Below are positions 46,550 to 55,910 of a DNA stretch of 64,000 nt, piece after piece. This stretch comes from Burkholderia sp. 8Y (GTDB lineage: Bacteria; Pseudomonadota; Gammaproteobacteria; Burkholderiales; Burkholderiaceae). The notes under the pieces are model-generated. The model saw nothing but the letters and a program-made list of their open reading frames with translations, searched no databases and was not told the origin of the DNA. The translations under genes were made by a program, and so were the position numbers. The DNA lies in assembly GCF_902506145.1 (NCBI RefSeq), contig NZ_LR733519.1:1068688-1132687 (forward strand), in the 5' to 3' direction. Numbering within the stretch: the first letter of the stretch is position 1; every line of letters begins with the position of its first letter.

Positions 46550-46666
46550 ATGGATAATCAACCGCGGCCACGTGTTGCCATTTCGCCTCGTGAACTCGGG
46601 CAACAGGATCTGGCTCTGCTGCGTGCGCGGGCCGAAGCGGAAAAGAACCCGATCCGAGTGAGCTGA
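46550..46666 (+). CDS. Very small hypothetical ORF, 38 residues
   Basis: ATG at 46550 opens a short frame whose product contains VAISPRELGQQDLALLRARA, with coding-like composition. There is no clear ribosome site. It could be a real small protein or the tail of an eroded gene. Confidence 0.25.
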   Translation: MDNQPRPRVAISPRELGQQDLALLRARAEAEKNPIRVS

Positions 46667-46708
46667 CCGGACGTTCAGGCCTGCCAGTGCGTAACGCAGA
46701 TGACGTGA

Positions 46709-47281
46709 CTATTCCAGCCCTGCTTCGGCACGTACGGCGAAGACGGGGTCCTGCCTGTCACGCCTGCCGAGCACCCAAGCAGGATTGAGTCCGCCATCGA
46801 GCGATCCGCCGAGTTCCGTGCGGATCGTATCGAACACCGTCCGCCGCCGTACGACACGCCACTCGCCGTCACGCTTTTCGAACCGGTCTACATACCGTCC
46901 GACTACTTCGACTCGCATGTTCTCGCGACTGTCGGCATGCTGCGCGTCAAGCATGGCGCGCTGGCTGCCGGCATCCGGTCCCATCTGCAAATTCGCCACG
47001 AAGTACGTCTCCACTGCGGCGACGCGATCGGACGCCAACTCGATGAGGCAGTTGCCGAGCAGATGCGTGGATTTGGCAAAGCTGCTCGCATCGTGCTTCT
47101 CCCGGACGAACGCGATGAAATTGTCACGCGAGCCGCTGAAATCAGCGTGATCGTCGTAGCCGTCTTCGAAGAACGTCGCGCGGACCAGTTCCCATTCACG
47201 TCGATCCACACCGCGCGCGTAACGCAGCAAGACATCGCGGATCTGGTCTTTGTCGATCAGGCGCTGGAGGTCATCGGTCAT
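46709..47281 (-). CDS. SnoaL-like/NTF2-fold protein
   Basis: 190 residues with the SnoaL-like polyketide cyclase/ring-hydroxylating beta-type fold: LIDKDQIRDVLLRYARGVDR, FEDGYDDHADFSG near 48, STHLLGNCLIELASDR near 80, and VVGRYVDRFEKRDGEWRVVRR near 140. Many such proteins in catabolic clusters are hydratases or isomerases; some have no known function. ATG at 47281 follows GGGAGA. The open frame continues upstream, but those residues are the tail of a broken dehydrogenase gene. Confidence 0.82.
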   Translation of the reverse strand: MTDDLQRLIDKDQIRDVLLRYARGVDRREWELVRATFFEDGYDDHADFSGSRDNFIAFVREKHDASSFAKSTHLLGNCLIELASDRVAAVETYFVANLQMGPDAGSQRAMLDAQHADSRENMRVEVVGRYVDRFEKRDGEWRVVRRRTVFDTIRTELGGSLDGGLNPAWVLGRRDRQDPVFAVRAEAGLE

Positions 47282-47341
47282 GTTTGTATTTTCTCCCAAA
47301 ATCTCTCGGGCACCGGAACGATGCCCGCGTTGCGTCGTTAA

Positions 47342-48229
47342 GGAACGGTTGTTTCTGACAGCCGTTCCGTTCATTTCCGCGATATACCGCAGGATGGGCG
47401 CCAAATCCTCTCTGCCTTGCCCCGCTTCGTAGGCTGCGTGCCAGACGTCCCGCGCTCGTCCGATCGTCGGCATGGCAATGTCCATCAGCCGAGCGTCATG
47501 TCCTTCTCGATGATGGAAAGCGCCGCACCGTAGTCATACGTTCCGGCGACGGCGCGCGTCAGCATCTTCGAGCACGCGAAGCTATGGCCCGTGCCCGCAT
47601 CGAGCAGCCGCAGCATCATGTCGGGATCGAGCCCAGCTTTTGCGCCCATGGCCAGCCCTTCTGAACAGACCACCATGTTGGTTGCCATGATCACATTGTT
47701 GACGATCTTCATGACTGCGCCATGCCTGGGCGTTCGCCCATCACGAACACGTGCTTGCCAACGAGCGCGAGCAAAGGCGACACCTGCTCGATGAGCCGTG
47801 GCGCGTCAGCCGCCAGCATGGTAAGCGTCCCCGCGCGAGCTGCGGGCGGTCCGCCCGAGACAGGCGCATCCACGATATCGATGCCCTTTCCCCGCGAGTC
47901 CGCTGCCGACCTGCTCGATCATGTCCTGACCGATGGTCGACGTTTCCACGTACAGACGGATGGCAGAACCGTGCGAGACGCCATTGGTCCCGAGACCCAC
48001 TGCGAGAGACACCTCCGTGCTGGGCAGGCACGCGAACACGATGGATGCGGCGTCGGCCACGGCACGCGGCGAATCGTGCACGACCGCGTTGCCGACGACG
48101 AACGGCGCGAGCCCGGCCGGCGGCGGGTCACGAACATGCAGCCCGAAAGCCCTGTCCGAGCAAGCGTTCGGCCATCGGCCCTCCCATCTGGCCCAGACCC
48201 AGGAAGCCGACGTCTTCTGCGAGTTTCAT
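47342..48229 (-). pseudogene. 3-hydroxyisobutyrate dehydrogenase-like gene, multiply frameshifted
   Basis: The beta-hydroxyacid dehydrogenase family is readable in pieces across all three frames: VGFLGLGQMGGPMAERLLGQ from ATG 48229, then PRAVADAASIVFACLPSTEV, IDIVDAPVSGG, the substrate-lysine region MKIVNNVIMATNMVV, LLDAGTGHSFACSKML, and IGRARDVWHAAYEAGQG. At least four frame changes are needed; one is near 47480, where GGCTG replaces an expected six bases. It is certainly non-functional as given. It precedes the SnoaL gene. Confidence 0.85.
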
Positions 48230-48241
48230 GCAAACCTCGAG

Positions 48242-48851
48242 TCATCGTTGGTCGTTCGCTGACGCGTTCATCGTCGAGCGAACCCATTGCGCTGAGCGCA
48301 GGAGTCCTTCCTTTGCTTTTGCACACGCCAGGTCCATGCGGAATAATCCATGAATCATCCCTTCGTAGCGCCACAGCGTGACCGGTACGCCGGCGTTGAG
48401 CAAGGGATGCGCACACCATGCGCGCCGCATCGATGGGCAGCGCTTTGGCATGTTGCGCGACCCAGCGGAGCGCATCACAGTCGTCGACTGCGGCCGGGAA
48501 CGAGTGCTCGGGCGCCAGCCGATAATCCAGAGCGATCAGGGCGGCGCCGCTTCCTTCGCAAAGATCGCGACAGACGTGATTGTGCGTGTCGAGATTGCCG
48601 ATGACGAATCCGCCGCCGTGAAAGAACAGCGTCACGCCGTCGCTCGGCCGCTCCTGAGGACGATAAAGCCGCGCGCCCAGTACCCGCCCTTTCAGCGGCA
48701 CCTGGAGATCGATGACTTCGCCAACCGCTGTGCGCCGTTCGAGCGGCGGATAAACGAGACTCGCGCGCAACGCCGCGACGGACATGCATTCCATCCGCGG
48801 CGCAGATTCGAGCGCGCCGAGAATGAGCGCGACTTCAGGATCGAGTGGCAT
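48242..48851 (-). pseudogene. HSL-type alpha/beta hydrolase (esterase), internal deletion and frameshift
   Basis: The gene starts at ATG 48851 (AAGGAG six bases upstream) and reads LFFHGGGFVIGNLDTHNHVC (oxyanion HGGG motif) and ALDYRLAPEHSFPAAVDDCD. At IDAARMV it jumps in another frame to LLNAGVPVTLWRYEGMIHGL, the C-terminal histidine region. The middle third, with the GDSAGG serine nucleophile and the acid, is missing. The product would be inactive. An esterase next to a Baeyer-Villiger monooxygenase is a common pair (ester or lactone hydrolysis). Confidence 0.85.
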
Positions 48852-48975
48852 CGTTCGCTCCTTCAGCATCAGGGTCACGCGTGGCGGCTTCGAGTCTCGA
48901 CGGCATGGCTGTCTCGTTTTGCCAGCCACATCGAAAAGCGCGCCCGATTTTTGTGCCGGCGCCCGTACGCGCCGC

Positions 48976-50673
48976 TCATACCGCGCCGCCCAGCAAGCCC
49001 GCCTCGGCGACATGGGTGGCCTCCGTGCTGCAGACGCGCGCCTCAGCGCGGGTTTGCGCGCGCGACATCACGAAACCGGGATACCCCGCTGCCGCGATCT
49101 CGTCGCACTTGCGCCGATAGGTGCCGTGCCCGCCCAGATAAGGCAGGAACACATGTGGCTTTCCCGGAACGTTCGCGCCGGTATACCACGAGTTCGCCTT
49201 GAGATACAGCGTGTTCGCCACGACGTCCTGGACATGCTGCATCCAGTCTTCTTCGGCTTGCGGTATCGCATCCATCCGCTCGATCGCGTTGTTTCGCAGA
49301 TACGTCATGCACGCGGCAATCCAGTCGATGTGCTGCTCGATGCTCATCGACATGTTCGCGAGCGGTCCGGGGCTGCCCGGGCCGGTTACCGTGAAGAGGT
49401 TGGGAAATCCGCTCGTCATCAGGCCGATGTATGTCTTCGCGCCGCTTGCCCATTTATCCGTAAGCTGGCGGCCGTTCACGCCGCGCACGTCGATATGCGT
49501 CAGCGCGCCGGTCAGCGCGTCGTAGCCGGTCGCGTAGATCAGCACGTCGAGTTCGTGCACGCCATCGCTGGTCGCGATGCCCTCGGGCACCACGCGCTCG
49601 ATCGGCGTCTGCTTCAGGTCGACCAGCGTCACGTCGTCGCGGTTGTACACGCTGTAGTACGTATCGCCGAGACAGGGGCGCTTCGTGCCGAATGGAAAGC
49701 CGCGCGGCATCAGTTTTTCCGCGACGTCCGGCTTCTTCACCGTCTCGCGGATCTTGCCGCGTATGAATTCGGCGACCGTCTCGTTCGAAGCCTCGTTCGA
49801 CAGAATGTCGCCGTAGCACATGCGAAAGCCCAACAACTGGCTATTTTCCCAGGCGTTTTCGTACTTCCGGCTGCGCTCGTCCGGCGTTGCGTCGAGTGCC
49901 GATTCGACCGGAAACGGCACGGCGATACCGAAGCGCGTGAGGCGGCTGATCGCTCGCCGCTCGGCGTAGGTCGCTCGCACGCGGGCGCGCATCTCCGGCG
50001 TCAGCGGATGATTCTTCGCCGGCACGACATAGACGGCCGTGCGCTGAAACACGGTCAGATGTGCGCACTTGCCTGCAAGCGCCTGAATGACCTGAATGCC
50101 CGACGAACCCGTGCCGATCACGCCAACGCGCTTGTTGCTGAAATCGACTTCATGGTGAGGCCATCGTCCGGTGTGATAGCTTTCACCCTTGAACGCATCC
50201 AGTCCCGCGATCTCGGGCGGCTTGGGCACGGAAAGCACGCCGGTTGCCGGCACGAAGAAGCGCGAGCGCGTGACCTTGCCATCCGAAGTCGTCACGACCC
50301 AGAGATTCTCGCGTTCATCGAACACGGCCTTATCGACTCTCGTGCTGAAGCGGATATGCTGGCGCAACTCGAAACGATCGGCCACGTGGTTCAGGTATTT
50401 CATCAGCTCCGATGATGCCGGGTATCGCTCCGGCCAGTCCCACTCGTCCTGCAGTTCCGGCGAGAAAGAGTACGAATAGTCCCAGCACTCGAGATCGACG
50501 CGCGCACCGGGATAGCGATTCCAGTACCACGTGCCGCCCACGCCATCGCCCGCTTCGAATGCCTGTACGGCGAATCCCGCATCGGTCAGACGCTTGACCG
50601 CATACAACCCGCCGAATCCAGCGCCGACCACGACCGCGTCCAGAATCGCCGGGTCGTTATTCTGTTTAGTCAT
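48976..50673 (-). CDS. Baeyer-Villiger-type flavin monooxygenase
   Basis: Type I Baeyer-Villiger monooxygenase, 565 residues, inserting oxygen next to a ketone to give an ester or lactone with NADPH. The FAD motif VVVGAGFGGLYAVKRL lies near 17, the Baeyer-Villiger fingerprint FKGESYHTGRWPHHE near 165, and the NADPH motif GVIGTGSSGIQVIQ near 187. ATG at 50673 has GGAG nine bases upstream. It is intact, unlike several neighbours. Its promoter side faces two IclR genes across a long inverted repeat. The substrate cannot be told; members act on cyclic ketones, phenylacetone and steroids. Confidence 0.93.
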   Translation of the reverse strand: MTKQNNDPAILDAVVVGAGFGGLYAVKRLTDAGFAVQAFEAGDGVGGTWYWNRYPGARVDLECWDYSYSFSPELQDEWDWPERYPASSELMKYLNHVADRFELRQHIRFSTRVDKAVFDERENLWVVTTSDGKVTRSRFFVPATGVLSVPKPPEIAGLDAFKGESYHTGRWPHHEVDFSNKRVGVIGTGSSGIQVIQALAGKCAHLTVFQRTAVYVVPAKNHPLTPEMRARVRATYAERRAISRLTRFGIAVPFPVESALDATPDERSRKYENAWENSQLLGFRMCYGDILSNEASNETVAEFIRGKIRETVKKPDVAEKLMPRGFPFGTKRPCLGDTYYSVYNRDDVTLVDLKQTPIERVVPEGIATSDGVHELDVLIYATGYDALTGALTHIDVRGVNGRQLTDKWASGAKTYIGLMTSGFPNLFTVTGPGSPGPLANMSMSIEQHIDWIAACMTYLRNNAIERMDAIPQAEEDWMQHVQDVVANTLYLKANSWYTGANVPGKPHVFLPYLGGHGTYRRKCDEIAAAGYPGFVMSRAQTRAEARVCSTEATHVAEAGLLGGAV

Positions 50674-51077
50674 TTCCTTTGTCTCCTGAAAGTGCTGCTG
50701 CCCTGTGCTTCTATTTGATGACCGTAGGCGCAGTCGCAGCAATCACGGCGGCAGAGGTCTGCCGTACTTTGGAATCCAGACGCCTCTCTCCGGAAGCGGA
50801 CCGCGCGCGCTGCGATTCGCTTCCAAAGTACGGAAAACGAGTTATGGGCCAGTTGACGATGGGTGCTTTGCCTCTCCATCTTGGAGCTGGACGTGAAGGC
50901 TGCACGGGCGGTCAGCATTTCGCCTGATGGCCGGTATTTCGCATGGAAGCCGCGCGAACGCCGTCAAGGTTTGCGAGCAGTCTCGGTCGCGGAATGGCCG
51001 TTTCGCAATGCAGGCTTCGAGGTAGCCGCGGTCATAGTAGGATGGAGAAAAAATAAAGCAGCATCACGGAGACGCGC
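50674..51077. other. Divergent promoter region, monooxygenase / IclR
   Basis: About 400 bases without a gene between divergent transcription units, containing the 13-base inverted repeat described separately. Confidence 0.6.
50762..50833. promoter_or_regulatory. Long-spaced inverted repeat CCGTACTTTGGAA...TTCCAAAGTACGG
   Basis: Perfect 13-base arms at 50762-50774 and 50821-50833, separated by 46 bases, located 89 bases upstream of the monooxygenase start. Inverted half-sites this far apart suggest two bound dimers or a loop, and one of the IclR regulators encoded next door is the natural candidate. The arms could also pair in RNA. Confidence 0.5.
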
Positions 51078-52022
51078 ATGTCAACCGCAAGGTCCCTGCC
51101 CCCGCATGCCAGCGCACGCTCGCGCAACGGTCCGCACGGCGTCGACACCGCTTGGCCCCGGCCGTCTAGCGTGAAACGTGAAGAGAGCGATGTCCTCGTG
51201 ACGCCGCTTGCCCGCGGCCTGTCGATATTGTCGGTTTTCGGTCCCGACAAGGCGTGGCTCGGCAACCGCGAGATTGCGCTCGCGACCGGACTTCCCGCTC
51301 CGACTGCATTGCGTCTGCTGCGCTCGCTCGTCGCGCTTGGCTATCTCCATCACGACAAGGACAGCCGGAAGTACGCGCTTGCGCCCGCATCGCTGGCGCT
51401 GGGATATGCGGCAATCGTCGATCCCGACATGCTGCGCCTTGCGCGCAAGGAAATGGGCAAATTCGCCGACGCGACCGACACCTATCTCCTGCTCGGCGCC
51501 CGCGACCGTCTCGACGTCATCATTCTGGAAACGCAAGTCGGCAAACGCGTGGTGCTCGATCTGCGGCTTTTTCCGGGCATGCGCATGCAAATGGCGTATT
51601 CGCTGATGGGCTGGACGTTGCTTGCCATCCTTCCGGAAGAAGAGCGGATTTATTTGCAGAAGGAGATCGAACGCGCGACAGGCATCACCTTGCCTGCTTC
51701 GATTCGACGCCGGATGAGTGACAAGATCGCGGAGGTTCGCGCGCTGGGCTTCGGTACGCTGCATGGCGAGTGGGAACCGGAGCTTGCGTGTGTCGCCGCG
51801 CCCGTCCTGATGCCCGGCCGGCCACCCTGGGTGCTCGGCTGTGTCGGCCGCACTGCGCGCATGGCCCAAACTCGCATCGAACTCGAACTCGGGCCGCGGC
51901 TCGCTGCAACCGCGCAAGTGTTGCAAGCGCACGCGCTGAAACGCGCTGAAACGCACCTGAGCGCCGCGACCGCCGCCACAACCACATCGCCGGAACCGAC
52001 ATGCCCACTGCACCGCCCGTAA
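51078..52022 (+). CDS. IclR-family transcriptional regulator 1
   Basis: 314 residues. The winged helix is at residues 45-100 (LARGLSILSVFGPDKAWLGN, ALATGLPAPTALRLLRSLVA), and the IclR effector domain follows (YLLLGARDRLDVIILETQVG, MAYSLMGWTLLA). ATG has GGAG six bases upstream. The C-terminal 25 residues are rich in Ala and Thr. Its end overlaps the next IclR gene by 22 bases. A decayed close relative lies at 58620-59020. Confidence 0.9.
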   Translation: MSTARSLPPHASARSRNGPHGVDTAWPRPSSVKREESDVLVTPLARGLSILSVFGPDKAWLGNREIALATGLPAPTALRLLRSLVALGYLHHDKDSRKYALAPASLALGYAAIVDPDMLRLARKEMGKFADATDTYLLLGARDRLDVIILETQVGKRVVLDLRLFPGMRMQMAYSLMGWTLLAILPEEERIYLQKEIERATGITLPASIRRRMSDKIAEVRALGFGTLHGEWEPELACVAAPVLMPGRPPWVLGCVGRTARMAQTRIELELGPRLAATAQVLQAHALKRAETHLSAATAATTTSPEPTCPLHRP

Positions 52023-52780
52023 CGCTGACGCTCAATCGCGGGCTACAACTGCTTCGCGCCTTTCATGCCGATCGCGCCCCGCTGACAAACGGCGAGCTGG
52101 CGAAGCGAACGGGCATGTCCCGCTCATCGGTGTCACGACTCATTGCGACGCTCATTCATGTGGGATTCGTTCGTCGCGTTGCGGGCGGTCGCGAGTTCGA
52201 ACTGGCGACCGGCGCGTTTGGCGTCGGGCACGCCTATCTGTCGACCAATCCCATCACGGGAGCGGCCGAACCACTCATGCAGCACCTCGCCGATCGGCTC
52301 GACGTCTCGGCCGCGCTCGCCGTGCCCGATCATCTCGACATGCTGTACATCGCATACCGGTACGCCGCGGGCGTTTCGACGCTGCAACTACGCGTGGGGT
52401 CGTTGCTGCCGATGGGCGTGACGGCGATCGGTCGTGCCTGGCTCTGGAGACAGCCTGAAGCTTCGCGGAATCAATATGTCGAGCAACTGCTGGCGGCGGC
52501 CGGTCCGAAAGCCGGGCAACTCCGGACGTCGATCGAATCGTCTTTCCGTGATCTCGATGCGAACGGCGTGTGCATGGCGGTCGGGGAATATCAGCGCCAC
52601 GCATATGGCATCGCCTTGCCGGTCGCGCTCGGTCGCCCGCGGAACGAGATGGCGCTGAGTTGCGGAGCGGTCGATGTCGCCTGCGACATCGCGTCGATCA
52701 GAGCACGCGTCGTGCCGGCGCTCAAGGAGACCGCGCGAGAGCTGGAGTCGCTGCTCGGCGATGCCCGAACCCGCCCCTGA
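52001..52780 (+). CDS. IclR-family transcriptional regulator 2
   Basis: 259 residues. The winged helix is at the N terminus (LNRGLQLLRAFHADRAPLTN, LAKRTGMSRSSVSRLIATLI) and the effector domain follows (DHLDMLYIAYRYAAG, SLLPMGVTAIGRAWL, GVCMAVGEYQRHAYG). Two overlapping IclR genes in one transcript are unusual. The products differ clearly in sequence, so this is not a recent tandem duplication. They may form heteromers or control different parts of the cluster. Confidence 0.9.
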   Translation: MPTAPPVTLTLNRGLQLLRAFHADRAPLTNGELAKRTGMSRSSVSRLIATLIHVGFVRRVAGGREFELATGAFGVGHAYLSTNPITGAAEPLMQHLADRLDVSAALAVPDHLDMLYIAYRYAAGVSTLQLRVGSLLPMGVTAIGRAWLWRQPEASRNQYVEQLLAAAGPKAGQLRTSIESSFRDLDANGVCMAVGEYQRHAYGIALPVALGRPRNEMALSCGAVDVACDIASIRARVVPALKETARELESLLGDARTRP

Positions 52781-53066
52781 TGTTCGTACCTGGGTCCGGC
52801 CCCGTCCGCGTCAGCGATTCAACGGCGCGCCGATGAAGCTCGGCTCCGCGGCTAGCGATAAAATGCGGTGCCCACGCCTTGCGTCGCGGAATAACCGCTC
52901 TCATGTGCTTCAACATCGCGCACGCTTCATACCTCCCGTCGTTCCATAGTACCGAAGGGACGCACGGGCGTGGTTGCCCGCGCCCGAATTCAGGATTCAA
53001 ATCGGGTACAGCCTGCTGAGCGTCGTCCACGCATTGCTACAAAAGAGGCATTGCACAGGACACGCC
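52781..53066. other. Short gene-free gap
   Basis: About 285 bases before the CMD-domain gene. No coding frame or strong signal was recognised apart from the ribosome site at the end. Confidence 0.4.
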
Positions 53067-53808
53067 ATGCCGGACACCGCAGCGCTCAAAAACGGATTCG
53101 AACTGTTCCACGGCTTCTGGAGCAACGCGCTCGCACTCGCATTGCATGAGAGTCCGGACTTGTTCAATGACTATCTCGTCACGGCGAAAGTCGCGCTAGA
53201 ATTCGGCCACCTTGAGCGCAAGCTATGCGACTTCGTGATGCTGGCGGCAAGCGCAAGCGTCACCCATCTGAATCGCGAGGCCATCACGCTGCACATCGAA
53301 GGCGCCACGCGGCATGGCGCCACGCGCGAAGAAATACTCGAGGTCCTGCAGATCGCCTCGGTACTGGGCATCCATTGCCTACATGGTCGGTGTGCCAATT
53401 TTCTTCGACGAACTCGCCGCTGCCAGAACATCGCTCGACGCGGTGTTCCCGCTCGACCAAGCATTCGAGCGCGTTAAGCCGCGATTCACCGAGCAGCGCG
53501 GCTACTGGAGCGATCAGTTGCAATCGATGGTGCGCAGCTCACCCGCGTTGTTCGAGGGCTATACCGCCTTTTCCTCGACGCCGTGGAGAGCCGGCACGCT
53601 CGCACCCGTTGGCAAGGAACTGCTGTACGCGGCGATCGACGTTTCGACGACGCACCTCTTCGAACCCGGCGTGCGCATCCATACACGCAACGCGTTGCGC
53701 TACGGCGCGACGCCTGCGCAGATTCTGCAGGCGGTGCAGATCATCAGTTGCGTCGGGATGCAAAGCTTCTTGATGGGCGCGCCGCAAGTACGGCCGGCCA
53801 CGAAGTAG
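53067..53808 (+). pseudogene. Double carboxymuconolactone decarboxylase (AhpD-like) domain protein, frameshifted
   Basis: ATG at 53067 (AGGA six bases upstream) begins MPDTAALKNGFELFHGFW, and the first CMD domain reads LERKLCDFVMLAASASVTHL and HGATREEILEVLQIAS. A single extra C near 53378 breaks the frame; the next frame continues MVGVPIFFDELAAAR and a second CMD domain (GKELLYAAIDVSTTHL, LRYGATPAQILQAVQIIS). Repaired length is about 246 residues. The second domain has Thr-Thr-His where AhpD has CxxC, so it is more decarboxylase-like than peroxidase-like. It could be a sequencing error, but many neighbours are broken too. Confidence 0.82.
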
Positions 53809-53897
53809 GCGCGGCGGCTCGCGGGAATAATCCGATCCCTGACGCACCGGCCTGCGCTTGTGCTTCGAAGAAATAGACCGGTGTGGAGACTGAACGA

Positions 53898-55095
53898 ATG
53901 TCCGAAGGCCCAGCTTCGACTCAGGGTTTGACGTTGAAGATCGCCGAACATGTCACGCGCGTCGCCAATTCGCAGCGCGATCCTAGCGACACCTAGGCGC
54001 TGCGTCGACTGTTTCTCGATAACTTCATCGTATCGCTGTGGGGCAGAACGCGGCCCGCGGCCAGTGCGATCGCGGGTTGGTCAAAACGGTTCGCCGGGTC
54101 GGGGCCGAGCCCGGTCCCGGGCGGGGACTGGACGACGGACCCGTCGATCGCCGCACTCGTGCACGGCACGGCCGCACACAGCTACGAACTCGACGACACG
54201 GCACGACGAAACTGCGAGCCATCCGGGCTGTGTGATTATTTCGGCGGCACTCGCCGTCGGCTGCACCACCGGGCATGTCAAGCCGATCTGTTCCGCGCGG
54301 TGACGGCGGGGTACGAAGCGATGGCCCTGATCGGCTGCACCGCAGGCGGAACGGAAACGGTGCATCACGGTTTACATCCGACCTCCGTATACGGCGCGTT
54401 CGGTGCCGCGACCGCGTGCATCGCGCTGTTTGCGTAATCGGCACGGCGTACTCGTCGCACAGGAAACGATAGTGGCCGCCTGGGGTCACGCGCTATCGCA
54501 GGCGTGCGCGAGATCCATGCAGATTTACAAATCAGCATGAAGCCTTTACTCGTGTTGCCGGCTCTTTCACTCCACCATCGATGCGCTTCCAAGATCACCG
54601 ACCGCTTCAGCGTGCCGCTGTCCTCGATCGCCGAGACCGTGGTCAGCGGGCCGCGGCTAATCGCGGAACAGCACATGACGCCCGCGAAGTCCACGATGAC
54701 CGCGCAGTACAGTTGCCCCTACATCGTGGGCGCGCCGCTCGCTTACGGACCCGCCCGATACGATGCCTATGGCGAGGCTTATCTCGACGATCCCGCCGTT
54801 CGTTCAGTGGCCGACAAGGTGCGCTTCGAAATTAGCGAGGACATCGAACGGAAGTATTATCAAAGCAGTTCGCGACCGGCGCGAGAATTTGCTTTGCCGA
54901 CGGCGCCACGCGATCCTGCATCGTGGCGGATAGCGTCGGAACGCCGCGAAAGCGGATGTCGCGGGAGCAAATCATCGCGAAGGCGGACGGACTCGCGTCG
55001 CAAGGCCGGTTGCTCTCGGGGACATGCTCGCAGACGTGATATGGGGTGGCAGGGATGCACTCGCGCTTGCGCATGCCCTGACCGCCGGTATCTGA
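53898..55095 (+). pseudogene. MmgE/PrpD-family gene, decayed
   Basis: Readable pieces of a 2-methylcitrate dehydratase-like protein: LTLKIAEHVTRVANSQRDPS then an in-frame TAG at 53994, LVHGTAAHSYELDDT, HPGCVIISAALAV, DLFRAVTAGYEAMALIG, HHGLHPTSVYGAFGAATA, and, after an internal gap, AETVVSGPRLIAEQHMTP, TAQYSCPYIVGAPLAYGP and YLDDPAVRSVADKVRFEI. Several frames are used and the central part is missing, so it is not functional. Confidence 0.83.
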
Positions 55096-55134
55096 ACAAG
55101 GGTGAATAGAGCAAGTCAAAACTGGAGCGGAAGT

Positions 55135-55708
55135 ATGGCCCGTAATCACGATTTCGATGCAGAATCGATCACGCGCGAAGAGCTTCATCTACGACAGCTC
55201 GAGATGCCAGGCTATCGACGCAGCGATGGTTTGTTCGAGGCAAGCGCAAGCCTCGTGGATCGCAGGACGAGCGACTTCACGCCCCCCGGGCGGCGCGCGT
55301 CTGGTAAGCGATCAGGCGCCCATTCACGATCTTGGCGTTACACCGGTGTTCGACGAGGACATGGTCGTTCGCGAGGTCCATACGTTCATCCGGTCTCATC
55401 CGTATGCACCGTGTCACGGTGGCGGCGACACCCTCCAGGCTTTGGTCGGCTTGCGCATCGGAGCGGGCTGGAACACCGAGGTGCGCAAGCGTCTGCCATC
55501 CGGCGATACGTGCACGCATTTGAAGGAATTGCTCGGGCCACTCGCGAGCGCCGCGTTTCACACCATGGTCACCGAACGCCCGTCCGGATTGACTGAGCGT
55601 GACGAAAAGGGCAAGCCTCGCAAGATCGATAGCTGTCACGCGTACGGCGCATCGCGCGAACTGGTCAAGACGCTATGGCCCGAGTACCACACACTGAAGA
55701 AGATATAA
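55135..55708 (+). pseudogene. DUF2889-family gene, frameshifted
   Basis: ATG at 55135 (GGAG seven bases upstream) starts MARNHDFDAESITREELHLR, with RQLEMPGYRRSDGLFEASAS. Near 55282-55293, in a C/G run, the frame changes and continues VSDQAPIHDLGVTPVFDEDM, IGAGWNTEVRKRLP, CTHLKELLGPLASAAFHTMV. This is the layout of DUF2889 proteins, which often sit in CoA-ester or steroid-type catabolic clusters; the function is unknown. One indel separates it from an intact gene. Confidence 0.8.
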
Positions 55709-55754
55709 CTGAGCCAAGTGGCGCTCGGCATGCAGGTTGCCGTGACGATCTGCT

Positions 55755-55880
55755 TCAGCCGGGAGTGACCGCTACGCCGTTCGCTCGGTCCCGGAGGTAG
55801 CCGCCCACGTATGGCATCGATACTCGCGGCTTGCCGGGGATGTTCGCGCCGTGGCACCACGACTCCGCAACGCGACGCGA
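55755..55880 (-). pseudogene. C-terminal remnant of a second Baeyer-Villiger monooxygenase
   Basis: About 40 codons ending at a stop (55757-55755) read SWCHGANIPGKPRVSMPYVG then LRDRANGVAVTPG. They match the C-terminal segment of the intact monooxygenase (SWYTGANVPGKPHVFLPYLG) but are clearly diverged. The rest of the gene is gone, replaced by the SDR gene region. Confidence 0.7.
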
Positions 55881-55910
55881 CGTTGACGATCGCGCCGCGA
55901 CTAGTGCCGA

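Noticed and set aside
47282-47485. N-terminal extension of the SnoaL-like protein
   Set aside because: These residues (IGRARDVWHAAYEAGQG) are the tail of the broken dehydrogenase, not part of the SnoaL fold; ATG 47281 starts the family match.
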